Origin: Allium sativum
Taxonomy: Eukaryota; Streptophyta; Magnoliopsida; Asparagales; Amaryllidaceae
DNA length: 64,000 bases
Direction of reading: 5' to 3'
NCBI GenBank assembly: GCA_030737875.1
Contig: CM060926.1
Span: 169,606,579-169,670,578, forward strand
Below, piece by piece: positions 35,186 through 44,757 of this stretch; the first letter of the stretch is position 1, and every line of letters begins with the position of its first letter. The notes beneath the pieces were generated by a model. The model ran no database searches, was not told the origin of the DNA, and saw only the letters and a program-made list of their open reading frames with translations. Position numbers and translations under genes: made by a program.

Positions 35186-36658
35186 TTGCAGGACCCACTC
35201 AAGAAAAGAGGAAAGTGGATACTGGAGAGTGGTTGCTCAAAGCATATGACTGGAGACATGAGTTTATTAACAAATATCACTTATTTAGATGGTGGCTCTG
35301 TCACTTTTGGAGATAATTCAAAAGGATATTATATCGGCAAAGGCGATGTGAGCAATTACGGTACATCTAACTTACCTCTTATTACTAATGTCATGCTAGT
35401 TAAAAACTTGAAACATAACTTACTAAGTATTAGTCAACTGTGCGACAAAGGTTTTATCATTTCTTTTTCGGATAATAAATGTAGTATTTTAGATAAAGAT
35501 CGAAATCTAGTTTTTGAAGGTTATAGAGACAAAAATATCTATATTTTGAATATGAACATCAATCATAATTCAGATATGTGTCTTGTAGCAAATGATAATG
35601 ATCCATGGCTATGGCACAAACGTTTCTGTCACATAAACTTCAGAACTATTGACAAGCTAGCCAAAAATGATCTAGTTAAAGGACTACCTAAAATGAGCTT
35701 TATGGTTAATAATATTTGTGATGCATGTCAACTAGGAAAATTGACTAAATCATCTTTCAAATCCAAGAAAGTCATATCAACATTACAACCACTTGAGTTA
35801 TTACATATGGATTTATTCGGACCAACACAAGTTCAGTCAATAAATCATAGTCGGTATGTGTTTGTAATTGTTGATGATTATTCTCGTTATACATGGGTAA
35901 TTTTCTTGAAAAATAAAAGTGACACGTTTAATCAATCCAAATCCTTTGTCAAGAAATTTCAAAAATCAAAAGGACTTAAGGTTAAGAATATAAGAAGTGA
36001 TCATGGGGGAAAGTTCGAAAATAATGAATTTGAACATTTTTGTACAAAGAAAGGTATCAATCATAATTTTTCGTTTCCTCAAACTCCACAAAAAAATGGA
36101 GTTGTAGAACAGAAAAACCGGACTTTACAAGAATGTGCAAGAACATTATTAAATGGATCCACTTTACCAAAACATTTTTGGGCAGAAGCTGTTGCAACTG
36201 CGTGTTATGTTTTGAATCGTGTATCTATCCGACCTCTCACGAAAAATACATCTTATGAGCTATTTAATCAGAAAAAGCCAAATATTTCATATTTCAAAGT
36301 TTTCGGTTCTAAATGTTTTATTTTAAATACCAAAGACCATCTGGGAAAATTTGATCCAAAATCCGATAAAGGTATATTTGTCGGATATTCGGAACGAAGC
36401 AAGGCCTATCGTATATTCAATAAGAGAACTAAAACTATTGAAGAATCACTTCATGTATCTTTTGACAAATTTTGTAAGCCATCTCATAATATATCAGATG
36501 ACGAAGAAAATATAGTCACTAATAATCCTACCATCACAAACAATGACTCTGACTCGGAAATTATTGAAGATATTCCTCAACCTGCTGTGGCACCCTCTCC
36601 ACCTAGATTTAGATCTGCTCCGAGAATCATCCGGTTCAAAATGTTATTGGAGAAGTAA
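35186..36658 (+). pseudogene. Copia pol: protease and integrase
   Basis: 490 codons. The protease motif is WILESGCSKHMTGD at about residues 11-24; the catalytic Asp of the usual DSG is replaced by Glu. It continues to LVKNLKHNLLSISQLC. The GAG-pre-integrase/zinc part is WLWHKRFCHINF with CDACQLGK. The integrase core has D in LHMDLFGP, D in RSDHGGKF and E in VVEQKNRTLQE, so D-D-E is intact. FGSKCFILNTKDHLGKFDPKSDKGIFVGYS is the usual C-terminal part. A frameshift near 36620 and a TAG soon after separate it from reverse transcriptase. Upstream it is out of frame with gag. Confidence 0.9.
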
Positions 36659-36693
36659 CCTCATAGATTAGGACAAGGAGTCAACTTAATCAA

Positions 36694-37449
36694 ATGGGTC
36701 ATGTTGCGTTTATTTCGAATATTGAACCGAAAAATCCTAAGGAAGCTGCTACCGACGACTACTGGACCATTGCCATGCAAGAAGAGCTAAATCAGTTCGA
36801 GCGCAATGATGTATGGGAACTTGTTCCGGACCAATCGGTTATAGGAACTAAATGGGTTTATAAAAATAAGGCTGATGAACAAGGGAATATCACTAGAAAT
36901 AAAGCACGGCTAGTAGCACAAGGTTATAATCAAGAAGAAGGTATCGATTATGAAGAAACATTCGCACCTGTCGCAAGACTAGAGGCTATTAGAATTTTAT
37001 TATCTTTTGCTTGTCATCACAATTTTAAATTTTATCAGATGGATGTCAAGAGTGCATTCTTAAACGGGTTTATAAAAGAAAGAGTATATGTTGAACAACC
37101 TCCTTTATTTAAACATGAAAAATATCCGGATCATGTATTTAAACTTAAAAAAGCTTTGTACGGCTTAAAACAAGCACCACGTGCTTGGTATGAACGTTTA
37201 CGAAGTTATCTTATTGATTCGGGTTTTCATATAGGGAAGGTTGATCAAACATTATTTATTAAACATTCGCAAAAAGACATATTGGTTATTCAAATATATG
37301 TGGATGATATAATCTTTGGATCAACAAATGAAAAACTTTGTAAAGAATTTGCAGAAGTTATAACAAAAGAATTTGAAATGTCACACATGGGAGAATTATC
37401 ATACTTTCTTGTCTTCAAATTAAACAACTTCCGAATGGTATTTTCATAA
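36694..37449 (+). pseudogene. Copia pol: reverse transcriptase
   Basis: 251 codons. Conserved copia RT motifs are in order: [62 protein letters not shown] (first catalytic Asp), [15 protein letters not shown] and [14 protein letters not shown] (the catalytic YVDD, about residues 205-208). The frame ends wrongly after [11 protein letters not shown]: one base is missing near 37413, so LVFKLNNF replaces the expected start of the connection. The enzyme copies genomic RNA to cDNA inside the particle. All visible catalytic residues are present; the break is downstream. Confidence 0.92.
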
Positions 37450-38252
37450 ATCAAGAAAAATATTGTGGAAATCTTGTTAAAAGATTTGGATTTGAAAATA
37501 CTTCCGGAAAAACTACTCCTATAAGTACATCTACTCATCTTGAAAAAGATGAAAATGGTAAAAGTGTAGACCAAAAGACATATCGTAGTATGATAGGTTC
37601 TCTTTTATATTTAACGGCTAGTCATCCTGACATTATGATGAGTGTTTGTTTATGTGCACGATTTCAAGCCAATCCTAAAGAATCACACTTACGAGCAGTG
37701 AAACGTATAATTCGTTATCTTAATAATACCAAAGATTTTGGTCTTTTCTATCCAAAAGATTGTTCATTTGAGTTAGTATCATATAGTGATGCTGATTTCG
37801 GAGGATCTCGAACGGATAGAAAAAGCACAAGTGGTACTTTCCATTTTATTGGAAAATCACTTGTCTCTTGGTTTAGTAAGAAACAAAATTGTGTTTCACT
37901 TTTGAAGTGTGAAGCGGAGTATATATCAGCGGCTCTTGCATGTACAGAAGTTTTATATATGCAACAAACACTTAAAGACTTTGGAATAAATTTGTCAAAT
38001 TCAATCATATATTGTGATAACACAAGTGCGATAAACTTATCCAAAAACCCGGTTAACCACTCTCGGACTAAACATATTGACATTCGACATCATTTTCTAA
38101 GAGATAATATTGAAAAAGGAAATATAAATCTTGAATATGTAAGCACAGAGAATCAACTAGCTGATATATTTACCAAGCCTCTACTCGAATCAAATTTCAT
38201 AAAATTACGTAGAGAGCTAGGCTTATTATCTAGAAAGGAACTTGAAAATTAA
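37416..38252 (+). pseudogene. Copia pol: RT connection and RNase H
   Basis: Continues pol in the next frame from [20 protein letters not shown]. It runs through YRSMIGSLLYLTASHPDIMM and RAVKRIIRYL, then RNase H: YSDADFGGSRTDRKSTSG (first acidic site), CEAEYISAALACTEVLYMQQ, YCDNTSAINLSKNPV and RTKHIDIRHHFLRD. It closes with QLADIFTKPL and a TAA at the natural end of pol. RNase H removes the RNA strand during cDNA synthesis. This segment is intact; the only defect is its separation from the RT frame. Confidence 0.9.
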
Positions 38253-38386
38253 ACTATATTTTAAACGTAGCAGAGTTCTTTTCTATCTAATAAAAATAGT
38301 TATTATTTAACTATTTTCTCTCCTAAAATAAAGTGTTATTTTGTGGTGAGATTAATGTGGACCACTTCTAAAAATAGAAGTAGTCT

Positions 38387-38394
38387 TATATATA
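38387..38394 (+). promoter_or_regulatory. TATA-like box before the first extra copia frame
   Basis: TATATATA ends 54 bases before the ATG at 38449. It is preceded by a perfect 7-bp inverted repeat, ACTTCTA (38364-38370) and TAGAAGT (38375-38381). Between box and ATG the sequence is CT-rich (CATCTTTTCAATCTTCATTC), like a plant leader. Function is inference. Confidence 0.35.
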
Positions 38395-38448
38395 CCTCTT
38401 CGTTGAGTGCTTTCTGAATTCATCTTTTCAATCTTCATTCATCTTGTA

Positions 38449-38895
38449 ATGGCTCATATTTGCGAAGAAATTGCTCGAAGATCACACATCACCATAACTA
38501 GCTCCGAATCAGACGAGCACTACTCCCTGAAGACACCAGAACATCCTCCTGGTTTCCATCAAAGCTCACGTACACATGGCACCACACCTAACTCAAAACG
38601 TTGCAAGAAAGCGTTACTTTGTTCTCCACGCACACGAGAAAAAATAGATGAGATACACCATTATCAAAAGCATCAAGTTGATCTCCAGAGGGAGATGTAT
38701 TACGAGCAGAAGTTAACAGCTTCTCGGCTCACGTATCTCGAACAAATAGCTTCATTCTTCTGTAGCTCTAATAAGCACAACGTTCATGAGCCCACACATA
38801 TGCCATCATCATCAAGAACACCCAACTCATGGGATAGGAATTACAACAAAAATGAAGGAGCAAGCGGAAAATATCCTTGGGAACCAAGAAAATAA
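38449..38895 (+). CDS. Extra copia open frame 1, unknown function (148 aa)
   Basis: The frame starts MAHICEEIARRSH; an upstream in-frame Met exists at 38407, but 38449 follows a CT-rich leader. I do not recognise it. It is hydrophilic and rich in His, Ser, Lys and Glu, with a probable short helix or coiled coil at about residues 70-105 (REKIDEIHHYQKHQVDLQRE, ASRLTYLEQIASF) and a disordered polar C-terminus (HMPSSSRTPNSWDRNYNKNE). There is no signal peptide or membrane segment. It lies 196 bases after pol and in front of the second extra frame. Sirevirus elements can carry extra reading frames here, sometimes called envelope-like; this short soluble-looking product does not look like an envelope protein. 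Unlike every other frame in this element it is unbroken. Confidence 0.5.
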   Translation: MAHICEEIARRSHITITSSESDEHYSLKTPEHPPGFHQSSRTHGTTPNSKRCKKALLCSPRTREKIDEIHHYQKHQVDLQREMYYEQKLTASRLTYLEQIASFFCSSNKHNVHEPTHMPSSSRTPNSWDRNYNKNEGASGKYPWEPRK

Positions 38896-39048
38896 TTTCT
38901 ATATATCGTATTTAAGGAGATCATTTATATTGTTTTATTTGTTGTATTTATGTTTTATTCCTCATAATTTATTATAAATTATAATAAAGTTTTAATAGTG
39001 TTCGAATATATAAACAAGAGAAGTGAGAAAAACAAAAATATACAGTAC

Positions 39049-39292
39049 CTGTCGACCGGTTAAAATAAATTGTCGACCGGTTTTATTCAATTTCAATCCA
39101 GAGAGTTTTCTTGTCAACCGCCCTATTCCCCCCTGTCGACCGGTTTCTGTCTCGACCGGTTTCTGTTTTCAATTTCTAACCAGAAACATTTCCTGTCGAC
39201 TGCCCTATTCCCCCCTGTCGACCGGTTTCTGTTTTCAATTTCAAAACAGAAACATTTCCTATCGACCGCCTTATTCCTCCCTGTCGACTGAT
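39049..39292 (+). repeat. Cluster of CTGTCGACCGGTT motifs in the copia 3' region
   Basis: About nine copies of TGTCGACCGG or near variants lie in 245 bases, partly arranged as a longer tandem unit with CAGAAACATTTCCTGTCGAC and CCCTATTCCCCCCTGTCGAC. The frames that read through (39023-39439) are just translations of the repeat. The cluster lies just upstream of a TATA-like box and the second extra frame. Confidence 0.8.
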
Positions 39293-39310
39293 CGCGAATA
39301 TTTTTGTTTT

Positions 39311-39318
39311 TATATATA
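39311..39318 (+). promoter_or_regulatory. TATA-like box before the second extra copia frame
   Basis: TATATATA is followed by a GGTTCACAATCAAATC start-like region and a CT-rich leader, then ATG at 39430. The motif cluster at 39049-39292 lies directly upstream. Possible internal promoter (inference). Confidence 0.4.
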
Positions 39319-39429
39319 CAAACGTCGGTTCACAATCAAATCTAACACACCATTTCGTTTTCAACTCCCTTTAAAATACCCATTCCTATCAGCCCTAATC
39401 TCTTCAATTTCAATTCAAATCATATTCCA

Positions 39430-39988
39430 ATGGCTCTAAAACATAAGAAAACAAAAACATCTTCTTCTTCCTCACATCTCCAATAAACATTGGTTAATGG
39501 ATCCTATTGCTGTGAAAAGATGGAATAAAATGAAGGATTACACCATTCATCAAGGATCTTTCATAAAGTTCTCTGATTTCTTTCTCTATGATGTTAGAGA
39601 TATAGCGAATAGAGCAGGTATTGATTCTCTCCTTAATTTTGATGACAACTACGTAGAAATTAATCATATAATGATTAAGTTGTTCTACGCTAATCTCAAC
39701 CTAGAGAAATTTAAACCGGATAACCCATCCGATTGTTTATGGTCAGTAGTTTGTGGACAACATGTTTTTATCTCCAAAGACAGAATGGGACAAGTTCTTC
39801 ATTCTCCAAATAATGGTATTAAATTCTCTAGTGATTTATGTCCTATTCATATTAGAGATAAAATTAGTCACTTGTTCATTGAAGATCATAAGTCAAGTAC
39901 AAAAGGAATCAATTTAAGACCCGCGGCTAGAATTCTTCATCTCTGTATTACACATTCTAAGGACTGGAAATTTCGACGCCGTTTATAG
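39430..39988 (+). pseudogene. Extra copia open frame 2, N-terminal part (plant transposon-protein-like)
   Basis: The likely start is ATG at 39430 (MALKHKKTKTSSSSS), out of frame by one base near 39478 with the main frame (first Met 39497, MDPIAVKRWNKMKDYTIH). The main part has VEINHIMIKLFYANL and LWSVVCGQHVFISKDRMGQ. These resemble, from memory of the family, the 'putative plant transposon protein' domain (Transposase_32-like) found in frames carried by plant retroelements. A function is not established. The frame ends at a TAG at 39986 because of a one-base indel near 39970; the coding signal goes on in the next frame to 40790. Confidence 0.6.
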
Positions 39989-39989
39989 A

Positions 39990-40790
39990 GAAAATTTTAA
40001 GGCATTATACGCTATTTATGGAGATATCAGTGTTAATTGGATTGAAATGATTTTTGATGAGATTTCAATGGTAAACAAACTTTCCCGACCACACCTGTTT
40101 TACAATGAATATATTATGCGCCTCCTAATGGATTGCGGAATTCCATCTCCCGAGTCCAAAATTTCAAAACCAAAGTGTATTAATAAAGCATCAAAGAAGA
40201 GAATGAAACTTCCCGAGCCATACTTAAACATTATTCCTTTTGAGCAATATGTACACCAAGGTCCTCCAGAGGTTTCTTCCTCACAAATTACTACGCAAGG
40301 ACTAGAAGATATTAGCATTCCTCCACCTACTTCGTCAACAAAAGAATTTCAAGAACAAATTGCAAGAAATCAATTTTTACTAGAAGCAAGACTTAAAAGA
40401 ACTGATAATAAGCTTGATCGTTTGGACACAAAACTCGACAAGCGGTTTAATAAACTCAAGTCTTTCTTTGGTATAATTTGGGAAGCAATTTCTTGTGCCT
40501 CATCCTCTACCACACTTGCTCAAGATCCGGGAAAACGTCCAATGCCTCCTACATTTACATGGTCAACTTCGGAGGAGCGCACTAGTTCTGGAGCAAGTAC
40601 CCAACATGGTCGTGGTCGTGGAACGTCACATATTGAAGAAGGTGGAATGTGGAAAAGGAAGAACAAGACAGAGACGAGGAAGAAAGTGAAGAACAAGGAG
40701 ACACAGAAGGAGAAGAAGAAGAAGAAACCGATTCGGACTGACCAGCCGAGTAGTTCCTTTTATCTATATTTTGTTATGTTATGCTTTTAA
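39990..40790 (+). pseudogene. Extra copia open frame 2, C-terminal part with coiled coil
   Basis: Continues the previous frame: alpha-helical region (VNWIEMIFDEISMVNKLS, NEYIMRLLMDCGIP), a Pro/Ser-rich linker, then a strong heptad pattern at about 40345-40470 (IARNQFLLEARLKRTDNKLD, LDTKLDKRFNKLKSFF). After about 40640 the present frame is Lys/Arg-rich. The neighbouring frame instead gives a long Glu/Asp-rich tail ending at a TGA near 40736, which is probably the original end, so a third one-base indel is likely near 40645. A plausible role is binding Gag or a host protein through the coiled coil; this is inference only. Confidence 0.55.
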
Positions 40791-40997
40791 TTTCAAACAC
40801 TTATATCAGCACTTGTACATAATTAGTGTTGTGTTTTAATTAAGTACGTATGCTATATAACTTAGTTTGGTATGTTTGGTCTGGTATGGTTTGTAATATG
40901 TGTTACGATCTATGTGTGATGTTCTATGTTTTAACTACATAATGTTGTGATGTTACGACTATAATCTCATTCACTGTTGTGTACCCTTTTTGTCGAT

Positions 40998-41138
40998 GAC
41001 AAAGGGGGAAAAATGTTACTAACATTCCTTTTTTCAGAGATTTAGTTATATAATTCAGGGGGAGCATATAAACAGGGGGAGATAGCAATGGAGATAGCAA
41101 TACAAAGCAATATTGTCATCAATCAAAAAAGGGGAGAA
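40998..41138 (+). other. Multiple polypurine tracts before the copia 3' LTR
   Basis: Purine runs are AAAGGGGGAAAAA (about 41000), CAGGGGGAGC (about 41057) and CAGGGGGAGA (about 41074), with the final AAAAAAGGGGAGAA ending at 41138 directly before TGTTGAGTC. Only the last is needed as plus-strand primer. Several tracts in this place are a known Sirevirus habit. Confidence 0.75.
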
Positions 41139-42286
41139 TGTTGAGTCAAAGATTTCAATGATTATTTTGATTAATGACAAGAAGAAGCTTCATGATCGAC
41201 AAAAAGGAGAATCGATAACAAAAAGAAGAATTGACTTTTTTTTCATAGGTTAGACGTTGGTTATTTAGAGTTATAAATGTTAAAATCTATCGTCAAAAAA
41301 TCATACTTCTCATTGCTTTTAAAAATATTCATGAAAACTCTTTTCTGTAGCAAGTTGACAAAAACATGTCAACAGGTTATTTTTGACTTGTCAACAGGAT
41401 TTCAAATGAAACCTGTCTACCTGTAAAAATTAACCTGTCAACAGCTTTTTAAAGGTAACGGTCAAAAACCTGTCTACCTGTACATTTTACCTGTCAACAA
41501 CTTTTTGAATATCAAAGCATATTTTTGAAGAGTCATCTTCTTTTATGAAAGGTTGCATCCATTTCTCTTCATCAGGAATCATCTCTTTTGATTGCAACTT
41601 TTCACTAATGATTATAACTTTTCAACCACTATAAATACATCGTGATTCACTCATCCAAACCACCGAATTTCACTCTCTATTCTCTGATCTATTTTGCATT
41701 CTATTTTGCATTCAAAGAGCACTCAAAATCGTTATATTATCATTTGAATCTCCAAGCATATTTAATACACTTGTGATTCAACGATAATCCACTTCCGAAT
41801 CTTCGCAAACATCAATTTACATTTGAGGATAAGATTATAGGAAGGGTGTACTCAATTATTGACTAATCAGTGTTGAAGAAAGAATACATTCAAAAGTCAA
41901 ACTCTTGTAATTGTCCTGTGTGGGTAAGCTTGTAGCTCGTGAAATCAAGTGGGTAAGCTTGTAGCCCGTGAAATCAAGTGGGTAAGCTTGTAGCCCGTGA
42001 AATCAAGTGGGTAAGCTTGTGGCCTGTGAATCAAGTAGTGTTGTGAACCTGTTCCTCCGGGTGAAGAGAGGTTGTTGATTAGTGAAAATCCAGAGAGAGG
42101 TCTGGGACTGGACGTAGGACAGTGCTCCGAACCAGTATAAAAATCCCCGGTGTGATTTTTCCTTTTTACTACATTTACCATATTTACTTATCTGTGAATA
42201 GTTATTATTTTATACTTGAATAGTGTTTGTCATATTACACGATCCTTGTGTGTATTATACTCGGCAAGTACACGTACACACTTTCA
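41139..42286 (+). repeat. 3' LTR of the copia element
   Basis: Starts TGTTGAGTC and ends ACACTTTCA. Same layout as 32157-33303: motif cluster (about 41353-41503), TATA box 41629-41637, four 29-bp repeats at 41928-42035. Confidence 0.95.
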
Positions 42287-42291
42287 GAGTT
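42287..42291. repeat. Target site duplication of the copia element, right copy
   Basis: GAGTT, after which the LTR of element C resumes (TGGCCCCCATCG). Confidence 0.9.
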
Positions 42292-42336
42292 TGGCCCCCA
42301 TCGATTCTCAATGAAGTAAACAAGAGAAATGACCAT

Positions 42337-42346
42337 GTATTTATAG
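42337..42346 (-). promoter_or_regulatory. TATA box in element C 3' LTR
   Basis: CTATAAATAC on the minus strand; the same box is at 50026-50035 in the 5' LTR. Confidence 0.65.
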
Positions 42347-42375
42347 TTGCCAGCCCCTCTAAAACCGACTGCCAC

Positions 42376-42490
42376 GTCATCCCTGGGGGTGTCAACGCCT
42401 CCTGCAGGGGGTCGACCCTGGTGTCGACACCCCTTAAGGGGGTTTGACCCCGGTGTCGATACTCCTCTAGGGGGGTCGACCCCCTAGAGC
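42376..42490. promoter_or_regulatory. GTCGAC palindrome array upstream of the TATA box (C, 3' LTR)
   Basis: A GC-rich island in AT-rich LTR with nested palindromes: GGTGTCGACACC (42420-42431), CCCCTTAAGGGG (42430-42441) and a near-perfect 25-base palindrome centred on GGTCGACC (42465-42489). It lies 30-155 bases upstream of the TATA box in transcript direction, so it may be a factor-binding array (inference). Confidence 0.55.
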
Positions 42491-42775
42491 AGGAAATTTG
42501 CCTTCTTACGAAATTTTGATTTTTTAATGATTCTGGGTAGGGTTCTGATTCATATCTGACTCAAATGTATATTTTTTTTCTTCTGCGCGTATAAAAACTT
42601 TATACTTTCATATCTTCTTCATACTGTGTCCGTTTTATGCAAACCAAATGTCTATCTTGCCCATAATTTCGAGACAGGCGCAATGGTGTAGTCCGTTTCC
42701 ATTAATTCTGAATATTAAATTAATTATTATTTATTTTATCCTCTTTTAGTGTTGTTAAAAATACGGGGTGTTACA

Positions 42776-42795
42776 TTCTCTCCTACTCAAAGGAT
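42776..42795 (-). other. Polypurine tract of element C
   Basis: On the minus strand TTTGAGTAGGAGAGAA is directly before the 3' LTR start TGTAACACCCC. Confidence 0.7.
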
Positions 42796-43380
42796 TTCAT
42801 CCTCGAAATCTCTAATTTGAGAAGAATGCATATCCTACCATCCATCATCTATCTACTCATCCATAAATCGTTGGCATCCATTGTCCTTAAAGATTTTTAA
42901 ATTTTATATGAATATATGCAAAGGTGTGTGTATATGTCCCAATACTAATGCAAAGATCAGTTGGTCTACTGATTCAGTTGACCTCCTTAATGCAATGTAT
43001 GTTAGTGCCATGTATCCAATATGTATGCAAATAATCCTATTATAATATGTGAGTTCTATATGTGTGCACACTCATTCGTCCAAATGCAACATCCATATGC
43101 TAATACATCCATTTTCGTCCATAGAAGAAAAGAAAATGCACACACATCCATATGCATTATGAAAGTGATTGAGCCGATCTAGTGCCTATTGTGTGTGTAT
43201 ACGCATCCATAGGCAGCCACTAGCAAGCACTTGCATCCACGTGCATCCATCAAACATAACATGTCTCAAACACATGTTTACATCCATAGGATTCCTATCT
43301 AAAGGACGAAGATACCATGGATAGGATATATTCAAATAATAGAAACAAGCACATATTTTTTTTTTTGAAAAGGAGTTAAG
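42796..43380. other. Non-coding 3' region of element C
   Basis: No coding signal. It separates the end of pol from the polypurine tract and contains repeated ATCCATATGC/GCATCCA words (43085-43260) with no clear longer structure. Confidence 0.5.
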
Positions 43381-43409
43381 AACATACCTTAGAAAAGAAA
43401 AGGGAACGA

Positions 43410-43787
43410 AGCCTGAATCTTGTATTTGGTCCCCCAAGTTGCATCCTCTGGGTTATTTCCCCATTGAACCTTTATCAGCTTGATCTCTTTATTGTGTAGC
43501 TTCTTAACTTCTGATCCAAGAATATGGGTAGGAACTCATCTAACTATTGCCTCCCGTTCCATTTCTACTTCCTCTAATATACTTGGCTCAACAACTTCTG
43601 CGGTGTCAAGCAAGCACTTCCACAGATGAGAAACGTGGAAAACATCGTGAACACCGGATAAATTTTCTGGGAGCATTACTCTATAGGCCATTTGGCCAAT
43701 CCTTTTGGTTATGGGAAATGGTCCCACAAATCTGGGTGCTAACTTCCCTATAGATTCAAAGCGAACCACATTCCTCAGAGGTGACAC
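43410..43787 (-). pseudogene. Element C pol: integrase C-terminal domain and chromodomain
   Basis: The minus-strand frame at 43787-43536 reads the integrase C-terminal domain (SPLRNVVRFESIGKLAPRFV, GPFPITKRIGQMAYRVMLPE, GVHDVFHVSHLWK). A TGA at 43536 follows, where a Trp codon would be expected. The same frame goes on with THILGSEVKKLHNKEIKLIK and VQWGNNPEDATWG, a chromodomain-like tail. C is therefore a chromovirus like A, but with clearly different residues. The stop fits a G-to-A change (TGG to TGA). Confidence 0.8.
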
Positions 43788-43861
43788 TTTGATAAAACTA
43801 AGTCTCCCACTACGAATTTGATGTTAGTCCTTCTCTTGTCTGCATAGAATTTCTGCCTATC

Positions 43862-44320
43862 TTATGCTGTCTTCATCCGTCGTCGAATAAGGTCAATCTT
43901 CTCGGACGTTTCTCTAACCATATCTGGTCCAAGTAATAACCTTTCTGTAGATTCCCACCAACAAGTTGGTGATCTACAAGGTCGTCCGTACAATGCTTCG
44001 AAGGGTGTCATGCCAATGCTAGGTTGATAACTGTTGTTATAGGCAAACTCTACTAAAGGAAGATGCTCTTCCCAAGTCCCTCCAAAGTCTAGGATACACA
44101 GCCTTAAAAGAACTTCAAGAATTCTGTTCATGCTCTCCGTCTGCCAATCGGTTTGAGGATGATAAGCAGTGCTTAGACACAACTGTTTATCTAATGCTTC
44201 TTGAAAGCTCCTCCAAAATTCACGGGTGAAGATGGGGTCACGATTGTTCACAATGCTGGAAGGTACTCCATGAAGACGAACTATCTCTCGGACATAGATT
44301 GCTACTAACCATGATGCCAT
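43862..44320 (-). pseudogene. Element C pol: integrase core
   Basis: 152 codons with [75 protein letters not shown] and CRSPTCWW. The second catalytic Asp, normally in SDRD, is changed (VNNRD), again explainable by G-to-A. The Glu of QTES is kept. It is out of frame with the upstream integrase part through a deletion around 44330-44350. It ends at a TAA (minus) near 43862, where relatives continue AQSRQKSYAD. Confidence 0.85.
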
Positions 44321-44331
44321 CCTCTTACTCT

Positions 44332-44544
44332 TTACTGGAATAAACTGAGCGCTCTTAGAACCCAGATACTGGTATTACCTTTCTTTGATCTAGCCAAACC
44401 ATCTATGAAATCCATAGAGATGCTCTCCCATTTCCACTGAGGAACCTCCAAAGAATGAAGTAAACCACTAGGCTTCTTTTGCTCAGCTTTAACTTGCTGG
44501 CAAACTAAACATTGAGAAACAAATTCGGCCACATCTTTCTTCAT
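44332..44544 (-). pseudogene. Element C pol: integrase zinc region and core start
   Basis: 70 codons. The C-x2-C of the zinc domain is CLVCQQVKAEQKKPSGLL, and the first catalytic Asp is in [10 protein letters not shown]. The frame fails at WVLRALSLFQ, where relatives read [13 protein letters not shown]. Sequence between 44545 and 44757 carries further, badly degraded linker remains with no open frame. Confidence 0.78.
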
Positions 44545-44757
44545 CCCAGCCCAAAAAAAACCCTCTTTATGTCTCTGTACATCCTATCACCACCTAGATG
44601 AATAGTCCATCTCATCGCAACCACCCATTTTCATCTATGGCATATCGACTGACATGACTAGGAGCCTCCCCTTTTCTGAGCTTATCCATGATGTCTAAAA
44701 TCTATGGGTCACCTTGTTGCGAAGCTCCTATCTGATCCATAAGAGTTGGTCGTATTT

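Larger units (their letters stand above)
32157..42286 (+). mobile_element. Sirevirus-like Ty1/copia element, 10.1 kb
   Basis: A full-length copia element. It has LTRs of 1147 and 1148 bases, a TGGTATCGGAGC primer site, and gag and pol in the copia order (protease, integrase, reverse transcriptase, RNase H). Almost 2.9 kb follows pol with two further open frames and several G-rich purine tracts before the 3' LTR. The extra 3' region, the long coiled-coil gag tail and repeated purine tracts fit the Maximus/SIRE (Sirevirus) lineage. It inserted into the 3' LTR of element C (duplication GAGTT). Several one-base frameshifts, a stop and a changed protease active site make it inactive. The two LTRs show about ten differences in their first 220 bases by eye. 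Confidence 0.93.
42292..42775 (-). repeat. Element C 3' LTR, fragment right of the copia insertion
   Basis: Matches 49987-50440. It contains the minus-strand TATA box (42337-42346), the GC-rich palindrome array just upstream of it (42376-42490) and the LTR end GGGGTGTTACA. Confidence 0.9.

Noticed and set aside
39023..39439. 138-codon frame rich in RPVxF and NRP repeats
   Set aside because: Translation of the TGTCGACCGG motif cluster; another frame over the same DNA is also open.
38449..40790. Calling the extra copia frames an envelope gene
   Set aside because: No signal peptide, no clear membrane segment and no fusion-type region are visible; the products look soluble with a coiled coil.
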